Of a stretch of DNA of 64,000 nucleotides, positions 25,433-39,301 are shown in pieces. The notes under the pieces were generated by a model that was not told the DNA's origin, made no database searches, and was given only the letters and a program-made list of their open reading frames with translations. The translations under genes and the position numbers were made by a program. Each line of letters starts with the position of its first letter. Position 1 is the first letter of the stretch. The stretch covers positions 3,410,001 through 3,474,000 of the forward strand of contig JABELC010000002.1 of the NCBI GenBank assembly GCA_028455995.1. Reading direction: 5' to 3'. This DNA comes from Scleromitrula shiraiana. Taxonomy: Eukaryota > Ascomycota > Leotiomycetes > Helotiales > Sclerotiniaceae.

Positions 25433-28400
25433 ATTTGATTTATTTTTTTCTTATATAGAATTTTCTTTGTTTTAAATATATGTTTTTTATGATTATTTTA
25501 GTTTTTCTAGTTATTTAACTTTTATATTTTTTAATATATTAAAGTTGTGAGAATTTGTTTTTTATTTATTTATTTATTTATATAATTAAATGTAATTTTA
25601 AATTAAAGAAAAATTTTTTTTTTTATTTCTTTATATTTTTTGTTTTATAGAATATTTATTTATAAATAGTTTTTATAATTTATTTTTTATATTTAAATAT
25701 TAAATTTGTTTTTTTATCTTTTTGTTTTTTTGTTTTTTTATTTTTATTATTATTATTATATATAATTTGTATGATATTAATAGTTTGTTGATTATTTTTG
25801 ATAAAAAGTAGTTTTTAAATATAATAATTATTTTATATAGTTTTAAAAAGGCATTTTAGTTTTTTAATATTAAAAGGTTTTATTATTAAAAAGTTTTTAA
25901 AGTTTTTGTTATTATTAATAATAATAAATAGTTTTTTTTTAATATTTTCTTTATTGTTTTTTATAATTAGAATATAATTTATTTTAAGGTTAGTCAATAA
26001 TTTATGGCTTTATAAAAAAATAATTAAAAGTTAAATAATAAGTTTATTGAAATTTAATAAAGCTTTAATATAGTTTTTTAATTTGTTTTGGGTTTTTATA
26101 GTATTTTTTTTTGATTTTGGATTTGAATAGATTTTTTAATAATAAAAAAAATAAAGATATTAAATTTATTATATAAAAAATCTTTTATAATTTTTTTTAT
26201 TTTAAATTTATTATTAATATTTTCTATTTCTATTTTAAAATAATCAAGATTTTTTATATAATCTTTTTTTTTAATAATATAATATTTATTTTTTTTTGAT
26301 TTATTTAGTTAGTTGTTTATAAGCATTTTATTAATTTTATTTAATAATTTTGATAAATAATGATTGCGATATTTAAAATTTTTTCTATATTTTTTAATAT
26401 TATAAATAATTGATAGATCGCTTTTATTAAATTATATAAATTAATTATAAGTAATTTAATTTAGCTAGATTTTTATATTAAGTTTATTTTTTATATTATT
26501 AAATTCAATTATAATAATAATATTAAAATTAATTTGCTTAAAAAAAGATTAACGATAATTTAAAGAATTTTTTTTAAAACAATATTTTTGTTTTAATAAA
26601 TAATGATTTAAAGAGATAGATGGCTTTTTTTAATAAACTTTAAAAAAATAAGCTTATTTTTGTGTAGAAAAATAAATCTATTTTATACTTTAAGATTATT
26701 AATACAATTTCTTTTAAATAAATTTTTAAGGCTTTAATAATAAATTAAGGCTATGATGATTTAATAAATCTTTTTTAAATCAAGTTTATAAAAAAGAAAA
26801 AACTATATTATTATATTAAAAATAAATATATATATTATAATAGGGATAATTATTATATAAAGGAATATTTAATTAAAATTATTAATAAAGATTATAAAAT
26901 CAATTAGATTAATTTAAAACATTTATATAATGTATTTAATATTATTATTTATAATCAAAATAATAATTTTAAATTTAAATAAAATTATAGAAGATATTAA
27001 TTTAGATATTATTAAATAAACAATATTATTTTCTCTAATTTTTATTAAATATCTATAGTTTCTATTTTATTTATTGTAATATTAATTTTATTTATAGATT
27101 ATATTTTAGAAAAAATTAAGAAAACGGGAAAAAAAGTATTTTTAATATAAATTAATATTAAAGATCTTTATTTAATTTGAATATATTGATTTATTTTATA
27201 AATAATTTAAAAAATATTTTAAATTTAAAATTAAATACTTTAAAACTTTTTATATATAATATTTTATTATTAAATAGTTTATTTAATTTGTTATTTTATA
27301 ATTTTATAAAATCAAATTAAAATTATATATATTATACTTTTTTTTTAATTTTAAATATTTTATAAAAACTTTTATTAATATTTTAATTATATATTATAAT
27401 AATTAATATATTTTTGATTTTTTTAAATTTTAATATTTTTTATTAAATAATAATAAAGAATCTTTTTTTAAAAATATAATTTAAATTGCTATTGTTTATT
27501 TTATTATTAAGATATTTAAAAAACTTTATTTTAAATTTATTTTATTCTTTTTTATAAAATTTAATATTAATATTATTTTAAATATATTATAATTATAATT
27601 ATATAATTTATATATATATTATATTAATAATAATTTAATATTTAATTTTTTTTTATATTTATAATATTGTTTATTTTTTATTTTATTATTATATATATTA
27701 GAGATTTTAAAAAAAGCTTTAACTTTTTTTTTTTAAATTTTAATAATTTTATTTTATTTATATAAAATTAATATAGTTTTTAATATTAAAATAATTATAA
27801 TCAAATTTATATTTATAATAAAAAATATTATAAATAAAGATTTTTTTTATTTATTATTAAAAATAAAGAATAATATATTTAAAAATTTAGATTTAAATAA
27901 TAAGATTTTAGATAATAAAAATTTGAATAATAAAGATAAAAATAAGGATTTAATCTTTAAAATTGATATTATAAAAAATCCTAATAAAAATAGATTTATA
28001 ATTTATTTGTTATAATCTAAATTTATTAAAATTATAATTAATTAATAATATATAATAATATTCTATTTTTCATAAAATATTATAAATAGATTGTTGTTTA
28101 TCTCTATTTTTAAGAAGATAATTATTTTTAATGGGTTAATTAAAATATACGTTTTATCGATTTTTTTAATATCGTTTTATTGTTAATAAAGAGATATTTA
28201 AATAAAATAATTTATATTAGATTATTTATTAAATAATATTTATATAGATTAAGAAATTATTATTGTGGATTTGTATTAAAATATTTTAAAAAACATTATT
28301 TTTTATAAAAACATTAAAGTTTAAATAGATTTTAAATTATATAAATTTTTGGATAATTATTTTTAAATTTTTAATTTGAATAAAATTTTAGATAAAAATA

Positions 28401-28689
28401 TTGATAAATATATAAAGAATAAATTAGATTATAATAAAATATATATTTTATTTAAATTACTATTAAAATATTAAAACTTTATTAATATTTTTTTTAAAAA
28501 ATTAATAAACATTTTATTTAAATATATTATTATAAATATCAATATTGATTTAAAGCTTAATTTCAAATCTCCTTATAATAGAAATTGTTTTTTTATAATT
28601 AGAAAATATAAGATTATTTATAAATATATTAATAATAATATAAAAAAAAAATTTATTAAAAAATCTATATTATTTATAATAATAGTAAT

Positions 28690-30750
28690 ATTTTTGGTAA
28701 AAAAGCTTAAAAAAAGCATATAAATATACATCGATTATTATAGTTTTAATAAAAATATAATCAAAAATTACTTTCCAATTCCTTTAATAAAAAATATATT
28801 TAAATAATTAAACAAAACAAAAATTTTTATAAAATTTAATATATTTATAATTTTTAATAAAATCTATTTAAAAAAAAAAATAAATAAAAAACTATATTTA
28901 TTATTTAATATAAATTATATAAATATATAATTATTTTTTTTAATTTATATAATACCCTAATTTATTTTTAAATCTTTATTAATAATTCTTTTTTTAATCT
29001 TTTTAATATTATTATTTTTATCTATTTTAATAATATTTTTATCTTTTTTATAAATAAATATAATTATAAAAATTATATATAAAAGATTCTAAAAAGGCTT
29101 TATAAAATAAACTTTCACCTTAATATTGATAAATATAAATTTAATAGAATAAAAATAAAATATTTAAAATTAATTATATTCAATAATAAAATCTTTATAA
29201 ATTTAAATAAAATTAAAATTATTATTAATTAAAAAACTCTAATTTAATTAAAAAAATTATAAAACTTTTTTGGTTTTATAAATTTTTATTAATAGTTTAT
29301 TAAAAAATATTTTAAAATAATAAATCTATTAATAAATTTATCATAAAAAAATATCTTTTAACATTAGTTTTTAAAATATTAAAAAATATTTGAAAAACTA
29401 AAAATATCATTTATTTTCATTTTAATATTCAAATATTATAATTTAGATTTTAAAATAATTATAAAAATTAATATTTTTAATTAAACTTTTAAAAGTATAT
29501 TATTATAAAAATAATTTAATAACAAATAATATTTAATAATTTATTTTTTATTTGAATATTTTTTATAAAAATATAATTATAATATCTATAATAAAAAACT
29601 ATTAACTATAATAAAAATATTCGAAAAATAAAAGCCAAAATTAAGAAAAATAAATAATTTTAATATTTTATTAAACTATAAAAATCTTCAATATTTTATA
29701 ACTATAAAACAATTTAATATTTATCAAATTTAATAAACTAAATTCTTAAATAAATTCAATTTCTATATTTATTATTAATTTAATATAAAAATAATTAAAT
29801 TTAATATATTAAATCAACTCTTTAAAAAAAAACTAATTTCTAAAAATATAAATAATAACTATATAAACTAATATTAATAAATTTTATTATAACTTAATAA
29901 AAGAAATTTATATATTTTAAATTTATTTAATTTAAATATAATTAAAGATTATTTTAAAAAATTTATTTTAAATATTGAAACTTTAATTAATATAATTATT
30001 AATAAAATATATAAGCAATTAAATATTATTATATATATAATTCAAGTAATTTAATCAAAAAAATTATAAATATAGCCTTAAAAATTATTTAAATATTTAT
30101 AATCAATTTTATTTATAATTTATTTTATATAAAAAAAAAGGATTTATCATAAAAAACAATTATTTATTTTTTTAAATAAAAAAATAATAATATAAATCTT
30201 TTATTATAACTATTTTATTTTATTAATAAACTATTTAGATTATATAAAATATATTAAAATAATTTGATATTTATATATTTAAAAAAGTTTAATATAGAAT
30301 ATTATATATTTTATAAAGAATTATTATATTTATTTATATTTAAAAACTTTATATTTAATTTTTTAAAATTTATTATATTTTTTAAAAATATTTTATTATA
30401 TTTAATTAAATATTATTATTGATTATATTATATTTTTATTAAAATGTTAATATTATAATATATTATATAAATATATTTTAATAATTATCGATTGTTTAAT
30501 TAAAATATATTATTTTGTTTTTATTATTTTTTTGGATATTATGGATTTAATAGATATTTTTATTTTTTAGATTTAAAGTTTGTATAATATTTTTGATGTT
30601 ATAATAAGCAATTGAAAGATCTAGTTTATATTAATATTTTGAAAATAGTTATATAGATAGTTAAATATAATTTTATTATTTAGTTTTATATTTTATTTAT
30701 AAATAAATAGTTAATTAAAAAATTTAAATCAAATAATAAAAATGTATTTA
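28690..30750 (+). pseudogene. Gypsy pol remnant: reverse transcriptase, RNase H, integrase
   Basis: Reverse transcriptase: the frame at 28697 reads VKKLKKSI, YIDYYSFNKNIIKNYFPIPL and KTKIFIKFNIF, as in Gypsy 'PKKDGSLR..VDYRGLNK.T.KNRYPLPL'. After a probable frameshift near the A-run at about 28869-28880, the next frame reads FNLYNTLIYF, then YFNN at 29023-29034 where the catalytic Y-x-D-D belongs (both Asp now Asn), then KILKRLYKINFHLNIDKYKF and NFFGFINFY (29263-29289). RNase H continues in that frame: LQYFITIKQFN from 29686 and TKFLNKFNFYIYY. Integrase is in the same frame: IIDCLIKIYYFVF from 30484 (first catalytic Asp intact) and DVIISN, where the second Asp is now Asn. Residue matches are from memory of the family. 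Confidence 0.88.
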
Positions 30751-32015
30751 TATAATTTTATCATTTTTTTGCAAAATAATTGAATCGATTAATTATTATT
30801 AGTTAAATTTGTTTTAACTAATATTATATTTAAATTAATTTTAATATTATAATTTTTTATGAATTATAGGTTTAATTCTAAATTAGGGATAAAATCTTTT
30901 TTTTTTATAATCGATATTTATAGTGTAAGAGAAGAAATATTTATTTGCGAATGTATTAATAATATACTTTTAGAAGATTATTGATTTTTTGTAAGAATTT
31001 TTAATATCAATATATAAAATTTAGTTTAAATATATTAATTATTAGAGAATTGATTATTTAAAATATAAAATAAAGGATATAGTTTTTTTAAATATAAAAA
31101 ATATTTAGATTATTTATTTAATAATTAAATTTGATAATAAACATTATTTATATAAAATATTAATAGTTTATTTTAATGTATATTAATTGAAATTATTAAA
31201 AAAATCCTAAATATTTTTAATTTTTTATATATTATTTTTTATATTAATTTTAATAAATCTTTTTATTAAATAATTTATTATTAATAAATTTTTTAATTTT
31301 AAATATAAAGATAATAATGTTTTTTTAAAAAATAATAATATAATAAATAGTTATATTAAATAAAAATTCAAAAAAATATTGAATATTAAAAAATTAAAAA
31401 ATAAAGTATATTTTTTTAAAGTTTAATAAAAGAATTATAATTTAATATTTATTTAAAAAAATTATATATAAAGATATAAAAATTAATTATACAATTTTTA
31501 TAAATAGTTTAAAAATATATCAAAATATAAATCGATTTAATTTATAAAATAAAAATTTTTAAAAATTAAAATAAAAAAAATGCATAATTATCTAATTTTA
31601 GGCTATTATAAAAATTTATATTTAATAAATAATTTAATTTTAAATTAATATAAATATTATATAAGATTGAATATAGGATATGATTTTTTTTATTTAATAA
31701 ATATAATTAAAAAATATTAAAAATAATTATTTTATAAATAGAGTTTTATAGTAGAATATAGTATATAAATTATATTAGATTGAATTAAAATGTATAAAGA
31801 TATGTGAGAGTATATAAGGTTATAGAAGAATGTATAGGGGTATATAAAAGTATATAATGATAATATAATATTATTATAAAAATAATATTAATATTTATTT
31901 TTTTTTGTTTTTTTTTTTATTTAAAGATTATTTTATTTTGATTTAGTTTTTAAAACATTATTATTTTGTTTGTTTGTTTTTGATTAATTAAAATATATAA
32001 TTTAAGGATAATAAT

Positions 32016-32145
32016 TATTACAGTTTTAAAATTTTGTATAAATATGATTTTAAGCTATAAAGCCAAAACCACTTCTATATAATCGGCCTTCTTTAGCTAG
32101 TTTAGACTTAGTTCTTTATGAATCAACAACTTTATTACTTTGACA
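32016..32145 (+). repeat. 3' LTR of Gypsy element D
   Basis: It is 130 bp. It begins TATTACAG where the partner has TGTCACGG and ends CTTTGACA. Shared text includes AAAACCACTTCTATATA and CTTCTTTAGCTAGTTTAGA. Confidence 0.9.
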
Positions 32146-32674
32146 ATAATTTATTAAGATTATTTTATATATTTTTTAGAATATTTAGATTTATTTAAAA
32201 TATTTATTGTTTTAATTATAAAAATTTATATATCTATTATAATATAAAAAAATATAAAAATCAAATTTAAAAATAAATTGTTTTTTTTAAAAAAAAATAA
32301 TAATATAATCAAATAAAACTTTAATAATTAATGATTTTAAAAAAACAATTAAAATAATAATAACTTATAATTTTAAAATAAAAATATATATTTTAATAAT
32401 CAAGTTCTTTAATTTAATAATAATTATTATAATAAAAAATAAAAAATATATTATATTTATAAAAAAGAAAAATATTAATTAATTAAATATCTTTTTAAAA
32501 AATAAATTATTATAAAAAAAAAGTTTAATTAAAAAATAAAATCAATATTTAATTTTAATAATATATAAAGTTTTAATAAAAATTATAATTGATATATTTA
32601 AAATAAGTACGATAATGATAATAATTTTATTTATATAATTGAAAAAATCAAAGTATTTTAATTGAAATTATATT

Positions 32675-32707
<33 letters not shown>

Positions 32708-35700
32708 TTAAAATAATTATTATTTTATATAGTTTTTATATTATTATAAATGATAATTATAATAATTTTGTTATAGAATTTAATAATTTAATTATTTTAT
32801 ATATTTATAATAATAAAATTAATTAAAAATTTGAAATTTATTTTTAAATTAAATATTATAATGAATATAAATTTATCAATATAATAATTGATTTTAATAT
32901 TGTAAAATGATCGATTATTGATTATAAATAATTTTTAGTATTATAAAAATTTATTTGAATTGATATAAAGATTTTAAATTTAATTATAAATTTTAGATTT
33001 AGTTTTCGTAATATTTTTTTTATTGAAATTATTTTAATTATTAACTTAATTAATATAATTAATATTTATATTATCAATATCAATATTTCATTTTTATTAA
33101 ATCTTATAAATATAGACTATATTTAAATTTTATTTAATAAAAGTAAAAATAAACTTTAATATATTAGTAATAAAATATAAAAAACTATTAAATATTATAA
33201 ATATATATTTATTAATTAATTAATCTTTTTTCAAGAATTCTAATAATTAATTATAAAATTATTGAATATAAATAAAAAATATTATTTATTTAAAATCGAA
33301 TTATATTATATTTATAAATGAATAAAATATTTTTTTATTTAAAAATTATATAATTTATTTAACTATATTAATTATAAAAATAAATTCAATTATAAATAAC
33401 TAAAACAATTCATCAAGTATTATAAAAAATACTAGTTCTATATCGATAAATTGAAAAGATTCAAATTCAAATTTTATAATAATATCGAATTTAATTTTAT
33501 TATTATAATTAATATAATAAATATTAAAGATAATTTTATATTTTATATTATTAATAAAATAATTTAATTCAATATTATATACTTTATCAAGAATTTATTA
33601 ATAATAATAATATAAAATGCATTTTGTTTTATATAGATTAATATTTATAATAATTTTTCTAAATTAATCATTTATGATTAAAAAATCTATTTTATAGAAA
33701 AAGACTTTATTAATAATATTTATATACTTATAATTAACATTAAATATGTATTTATGAAAGTTTATTACTTTATTAAAATGATTAAATATTATTACAAAAT
33801 AATTTGATAAATATATATAATTATTATTAAAGAATTTGGAGATATTAAAAGAATTAATAAAAATATAAAATTATAAATAATTATTAAAATTATTAATAAT
33901 ATTATTAATTTAAACAATTTTATTTTTATTTTTTTAATATTTAATATATTTCTCTATTTAACATTTTTCGACTTTTTTACTTCATTTATTTTATAATATA
34001 TTACTATAATTAATAAAATAATAGATAAAATATAAAAAAAGTATATTAAATAAATAATAATAAATATTCTATATCAATACAATAAATTATCTATATTCCA
34101 TTTATATGATTTTAAACTTGAATCTTTAGTTTTTATTTATTAAAAAAAAGATATTTAAAACAAACTATATAAACTTATCAAAATAAAAAATCAAGTATAC
34201 ATAATTAAAATAAATAATTTTAATAAAAAATCCAAAAATATTGTAATAAAACTATATAAAGAAAAGCTTGAAATATTTAATAAATTATTTGATAATATAA
34301 TCAATTTTTTATTAATAAAAAATCTTATTTGAAATTTAATTAATAATAAAAACTTTAGTAACAATTTAAAAATATTATATCAATTAAAAAAAAGCGTTTA
34401 TATATTAAACAAAAAGTCTATTCTTAATTTAGTTTTTATTTTAACTTTATATTCAAAATTAATAATTGAAATTCTTTATTAAAAATAAATTCTAAAATAA
34501 AAATAAATATATTTTAATAATAATAATAATAATAATTATATTATTAAAAATACTTTTAATATATATATTATTATAAATTCTTTATCAATTATAAATTAAT
34601 TTTGCTTATTATTAATAAAAGATTTTATAAAAAAAAAATAAACAATTTATTAAAAAAAAATATATTTAAAATTATTGAAAAAAAATATAATATGAAAAAA
34701 TATCTAAATCTTTTATAATAAATTTATTAATTTTATTAAAAATAAAGGTAAATCAAAAATATTTGAGAAATTTAAATTAATGATTTAAGATTATAATAAT
34801 AAAAGTAAAAAAACAGTTTTAATAAAATCTTTTATTATTTAATAAATCAATTATAAAATTATATTTTATTTTATAGCTTTATAAAATATATATTAATATA
34901 TTTAATTATATTTTTGCGATATATTATAAATATATATTTAATTAGAAATATTTTTAATTTATATATTTTATATTAAACTTTTATTAGAAGTAAACTTTAA
35001 ATTAAATATAATTTTTAAAATTATATATTTATTTTATAATATTATAGAATTTAAAAATTATTAATATTTTATATATTATAATTATTATATAAAAATCTTC
35101 AAAATAATTTTTTTTATTTAATAATTATTTACTTTATATTAATAATTATTTACTTTATATTAATAAAAATAAAAAACTAAATATAATTAAATTATAAATT
35201 GATAATATCTTTATTTTTATCAATAAAAAATGTATAAATAAAAAAAAAAACTCAAATCAAAAAAAAGATTATTTTTTAAAAATATAAAAATAATTAATAA
35301 TTAATATTTTTTTTAAATTTAATGATGTTTTAATTCATATTAATAAAAATAATATAATCATATTTATTTAAAAATAATAATATAATAAACTTTATTTTAT
35401 AAAATATTTTTTTATTAATTTTAAATCATATATAAAAATCAAAAAAAATGTTTTTCCAAAAAAACAATATATTATTTAACAAATTTATAATATATATATT
35501 ATAAATGTTTATTAATTAAAAATATTATTTAATTTATTATTTATAATCTAAATTATTAATTTAATTAAAAATAATATAAATATTTTTAATAAATATATTT
35601 AATAACACATTAACAATTTTAACTATAATTTTATATTTATTTTTCTTAAAATAAATTTATTATAAATAATTTATTTTATTAATATAAATTTTATAAATAA

Positions 35701-35836
35701 TAGTAATCTTTTTTTTCAAATTAACTTTATTATAATATTTATTAATGAAAATGATAATAATATTATTATTATCTATTCATTCTTTATTAAATACAAAAAA
35801 ATTATATAAAATATTTTTATTTTAGAATTATATAAA

Positions 35837-36181
35837 ATGAAATATAGATTTGATATTAGCATTATATTTAAATCTAATATTAATAAAATTATAAATCGAT
35901 TAATCAATAAAAAAATTATAATTAACTTTATATTTTTTATAATCTATATTAATTTAAAATTATTTTATAAATATTTAATCAAATTTAATATTTTTCAAAA
36001 AAGATATTTAATAATTAATCTAGTCTTTATTTATTAATTATATAAACATAAAAAAATTACAAAAATCAAATAAATTATTAACAATACAAATCCCACCAAT
36101 ACAATAATAAAATCAAAGCTTTATACCGCCCTTAAAAACTTTATCAACATCAATAAAGTTAACATCGATACAAAAAAATAG
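35837..36181 (+). pseudogene. Copia RNase H C-terminus and polyprotein end (element B2)
   Basis: It is open for 66 codons from 35837, with NLKLFYKYLIKFNIFQKRYL before the first stop at 36035, and the same frame goes on as LYKHKKITKIK, INNTNPTN, KSKLYTALKNFININKVNID to a stop at 36179-36181. This tracks the copia ending 'SLY-x-CLVKLGT-x-EKR', 'LRQSYERREI-x-E-I-R-W-I', 'NPAD-x-x-TK', 'ALK-x-x-IDTNK' almost position for position. It assigns element B to Ty1/Copia and fixes its coding strand. It matches B1 on the opposite strand at 9156-8812. Confidence 0.82.
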
Positions 36182-36289
36182 ATTAAACACAAATAAATTA
36201 TTTTATCCACTTAATAAAATAAATCATAATCATTAAAATTAGTATTTATTATAAATTAATTTATATAATACATTAAAATATTACAATAA

Positions 36290-36475
36290 AAAAATATAAC
36301 AAAAAGAATATAAAAAATATAAAAATGTAAAAAATTAATATAAGAAATATAATAATATAAAGAATTAATATAAAAAATACAATAACATAAAAAATTAATA
36401 CAAAAAATACAAAGGCATAAAAAACTAATACAGAAAAAATACAAAGAATAATAACACATACAAAAATAACGCATA
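36290..36475 (+). repeat. Short tandem repeats in the 3' UTR of B2
   Basis: Units of roughly 25-30 bp with the core AAAAAATTAATAtaAaAAATAcAA recur about six times with C/T differences. B1 has the same array, more decayed, at about 8580-8690 on the opposite strand, and element E has a version near 39540-39650. Confidence 0.6.
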
Positions 36476-36733
36476 CAAAAACAATACTTATTAAAATTAT
36501 TGGAATATCATTATTCTAATCCAAAAATAACTTTTTCAAAAATAATGTTTATCAAAATAATAACAATTACGATTTTATATATACTTTCCTTTATTACATT
36601 GACTTTTTTTTATTAATCATATTATTTATATGTATTTTAATCTTTTAATTTATTTCATAAAAAAATAAAGAAAAATAATATCATAATATATAATAAATTT
36701 AATTTAATTTTCTTTTTTTTTAAATAATACTAA

Positions 36734-37881
36734 TATTAAAATATAGATCATAAAATAATATATAACAACATATAACTACAATCATATATATATACAATTT
36801 AACAATCTTTATTATAGATAGATCAATAATAAGAATACTACACAAACAACCATAATACTATACATTGTACCATCTTACCACAGTACTCGGTCAAATTAAA
36901 ATTGAAGCACGCGCAAAATAAGCGAATCGCTTCAAAATCGACGATTTTGTATAAAACACCTTTTGTGCTGATGTAAATAAATCGATTATTTATTTATAGA
37001 ATTATTTAAGATATTCAAAATAAATTATTTTTATATTAAAATATTTATTATTAAAATTTAAAAATTAAATAATGATTTTAAAATTTAAAATATTTATTTA
37101 AGTATAAAGAAAAAATCGTATAAAAATATTATAATTTTAATTTAATTTAAATTAAGCAAATTATTATATTAAAAAATAATAAAGATATATAGAAATATAT
37201 AAAAAAAAAGCTTTTATTTAATATAAATATTATATATTGAAGTTTAATATAATATTTTTTAAAAATCAAAATTATAAAGGTATTTTTAACTTTTTAAAAT
37301 CTTTAAAAATTTTAATAATTCATTCAAATCAAAATTATATTAAATAATATTTTAATATAGTAATTATAAAGATATAAATTATTATATATAAGAATTTAAA
37401 ATATATTTAATAATTTTTAAAAATCAAAATTAATATGATAATATTTAATATTTAATATTTATAAGTATTAAATATACTCTTTTTAATTTTATTATATTAT
37501 ATTTTTTATATATTATTAATATATATAATATTTATATTAAATAAAAGTTTTTTTTTTATATATTTATATATATCTTTATTATTTTTTAATATAATAATTT
37601 ATTTGATTTAAATCAATTTAAAATTATAGTATTTTTATACGATTTTTACTTTATATTTAAATAAATATTATAAATTTTAAAATTATTATTTAATCTTTAA
37701 ATTTTAATAGTAAATATTTTAATATAAAAATAATCTATATTTAATATCTTAAATAATTCTATAAATAAATGATCGATTTATTTACATCGGCGTAAGAGAT
37801 GTTTTGTATAAAATCGTCGATTTTGAGGGTTTTCGGCAATTGGCGCGTGCTTCAATTTTAATTTAACCGAGTAAAACCACA
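36734..37881 (+). repeat. 3' LTR of copia element B2, split by MITE1
   Basis: LTR bases 36734-36885 (152 bp) and 37874-37881 (8 bp) join to exactly 160 bp, counting the duplicated TA once. This equals the length of the other three B-family LTRs. The join falls inside ...CCACAGTAAAACCACA, confirmed by TGGTTTTACTGTGG in B1. Confidence 0.88.
36886..37871. mobile_element. Foldback MITE1 (Tc1/mariner-like ends, TA duplication)
   Basis: It is 986 bp, flanked by TA (36884-36885 and 37872-37873). The ends are CTCGGTCAAATTAAAATTGA and its inverse with one C/T difference. Beyond the ends the two halves remain inverse copies for about 400 bp each, so almost the whole element folds on itself around a centre near 37,300-37,450. 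The arms differ clearly only at about positions 35-60 (AAATAAGCGAATCGCTTC on the left against CAATTGCCGAAAACCCTC on the right, read inward). No transposase frame is present, so it is non-autonomous. The TA target is typical of Tc1/mariner elements, and the family is inferred from that alone. It is inserted in the 3' LTR of B2. Confidence 0.88.
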
Positions 37882-37886
37882 AGAAA

Positions 37887-39143
37887 CTATTTTTTATATG
37901 AATAAAATAAATATAAAAATTAATAATAGATTCAATAATAATCTATATAAATCTAATATAACATTCTTTTAATAAATAGGAAATTAATTTAAAACTAATT
38001 CAAAAAAATTTGATAAATAATAATTATATCAATCATTTGATGAAAATAAATTAGATATCTCATTCATGCATGATATTAAAAATAAATAAAATATTTACAA
38101 ATTTAGAAATATAGAACTTAATGAAATTATATTTATAATTAAATGAATGCTCAAAATAAATACATATAATTATATAAAAAATCTTATTAAAAACAATAAC
38201 AAAATATATAATCTTTATATTGCAATTCATTTTACAATTAATATTCATTAATTATATTAAATTTAAAAATAAATCAAAAAAGATTTCAAATATATAATAA
38301 AATATTAAAAAAAATAATATAATTATGATAAATATTTAATTAAAAAAAAACGAAATTAAATATTTTTTTTTATAAAAAGATATTGTTATCATAAATTATA
38401 TTATAATTTTAATAATTTTCTGGAATAAATTATATTATATATTTTATCTTATGATGTCATTTTAATATAAAAAGAAATAAACTTATTTATAAACATAATA
38501 ACAAAAGGTATAAAAAGTCATAATATAAACATAAAAAACTTATTACCAACAATTTATCAATCAATTATAAAAAACTTGTTGTTTTCATATAGGTTAAGTT
38601 TAAATTCTTTTTTATCATAAATAAAAATTCCAAAAATTTACAAATCATTATAACTTTGGAAGAAATTTGAATATTATGAAAAAAATAATTACATATTTTA
38701 TATTAAAATCATTATTTTTAAATCAATTTATTTTATAAATATTCATTTAATTATTCAAAAAACAAAACAAAACTGTTATTACAATATATTAAAAATTATC
38801 ATATTTTCAATAACAACTTTTTTAAACTTTGACATTATATATAAATAAATGTATTTGATTCATTATAAAGGCATCAGAATTCAATTAGTTTTTCTAAAAA
38901 CAATAATAACAATGTTATATAATTTCTTTTATATATTAAAAATATTTATCCAAAAACTTCTTTTTGATTTCTATTTTTATTAAAGTATTTGTCACTAATA
39001 AAGATTCAATTGATAAAAGAATCAAGAATATTAAAAATATTAAAAGTATTAAAAATATTAAAAGTATTAAAAATATTAAAAGTATTAAAAATATTAAAAG
39101 TATTAAAAATATTAAAAATATTGAAAATGCTTGAGGGGGAATG
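37887..39143. repeat. A+T-rich relic between B2 and E, probably the right part of F
   Basis: No LTR pair or protein remnant could be read. By position it should continue the sequence into which B2 inserted (left part 18749-22797). It ends at a minisatellite (about 39020-39122) and a short less-mutated stretch, GCTTGAGGGGGAATGGAACG, directly before element E. Confidence 0.35.
39020..39122. repeat. 18-bp minisatellite
   Basis: About five copies of ATTAAAAGTATTAAAAAT in tandem, near perfect. Open frames across it on both strands (Lys/Ile/Leu and Phe/Leu/Ile repeats) are products of the repeat and not genes. Confidence 0.85.
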
Positions 39144-39148
39144 GAACG

Positions 39149-39301
39149 TATCATGTAAAAAAGGGGATCCTTATAGTGATATAATAGTTGTTTATAGATT
39201 TATAAAATAAGTTATATAAGTTAAAAAGTTATATAATTTTTTAGTATTATATAATATTAATTAATATCAATAATCTTTTTAGAAATTATTATTATATATA
39301 T
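39149..39301 (-). repeat. 3' LTR of copia element E
   Basis: It starts TATCATGTAAAAAAGGGGAT on the plus strand (probably from TGTCATG). The inner end is approximate because it runs into a (TA)n tract at about 39290-39313. Confidence 0.6.

Larger units (their letters stand above)
25303..32145 (+). mobile_element. Ty3/Gypsy LTR retrotransposon D, RIP-degraded, nested in B2
   Basis: Seen: 130-bp LTRs 25303-25432 and 32016-32145, TGTCACGG at the start and TTGACA at the finish, with perfect target duplications ATAAT (25298-25302 and 32146-32150). Length is 6,843 bp. On the plus strand the Pol order is reverse transcriptase, RNase H, integrase (see the pol entry), the Gypsy order. The left LTR is nearly pristine and the right LTR carries many changes, all transitions in the part compared. 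The element interrupts copia element B2, so it arrived later. Confidence 0.92.
22803..37881 (+). mobile_element. Ty1/Copia LTR retrotransposon B2, RIP-degraded, carrying two insertions
   Basis: Seen: 5' LTR 22803-22962 starting TGTTGGGATATAG; 3' LTR starting at 36734, broken by foldback element MITE1 and finishing TAAAACCACA at 37881; perfect 5-bp target duplications AGAAA (22798-22802 and 37882-37886). Removing Gypsy element D and MITE1 leaves about 7.2 kb, matching B1 (7,098 bp). Coding is on the plus strand: Gag-like start at 24650, copia RNase H C-terminus at 35837-36181. Same family as B1, with the same inverted-repeat module after the 5' LTR. Confidence 0.9.

Noticed and set aside
31560..31800. 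Possible chromodomain at the end of Gypsy Pol
   Set aside because: I tried to read a chromodomain-like pattern after integrase, but the Trp and acidic positions could not be placed in one frame. It is not claimed.
38936..39210. Overlapping frames on both strands with Leu/Ile/Phe and Lys/Ile/Leu repeats
   Set aside because: They arise from the 18-bp minisatellite and read into the LTR of element E.
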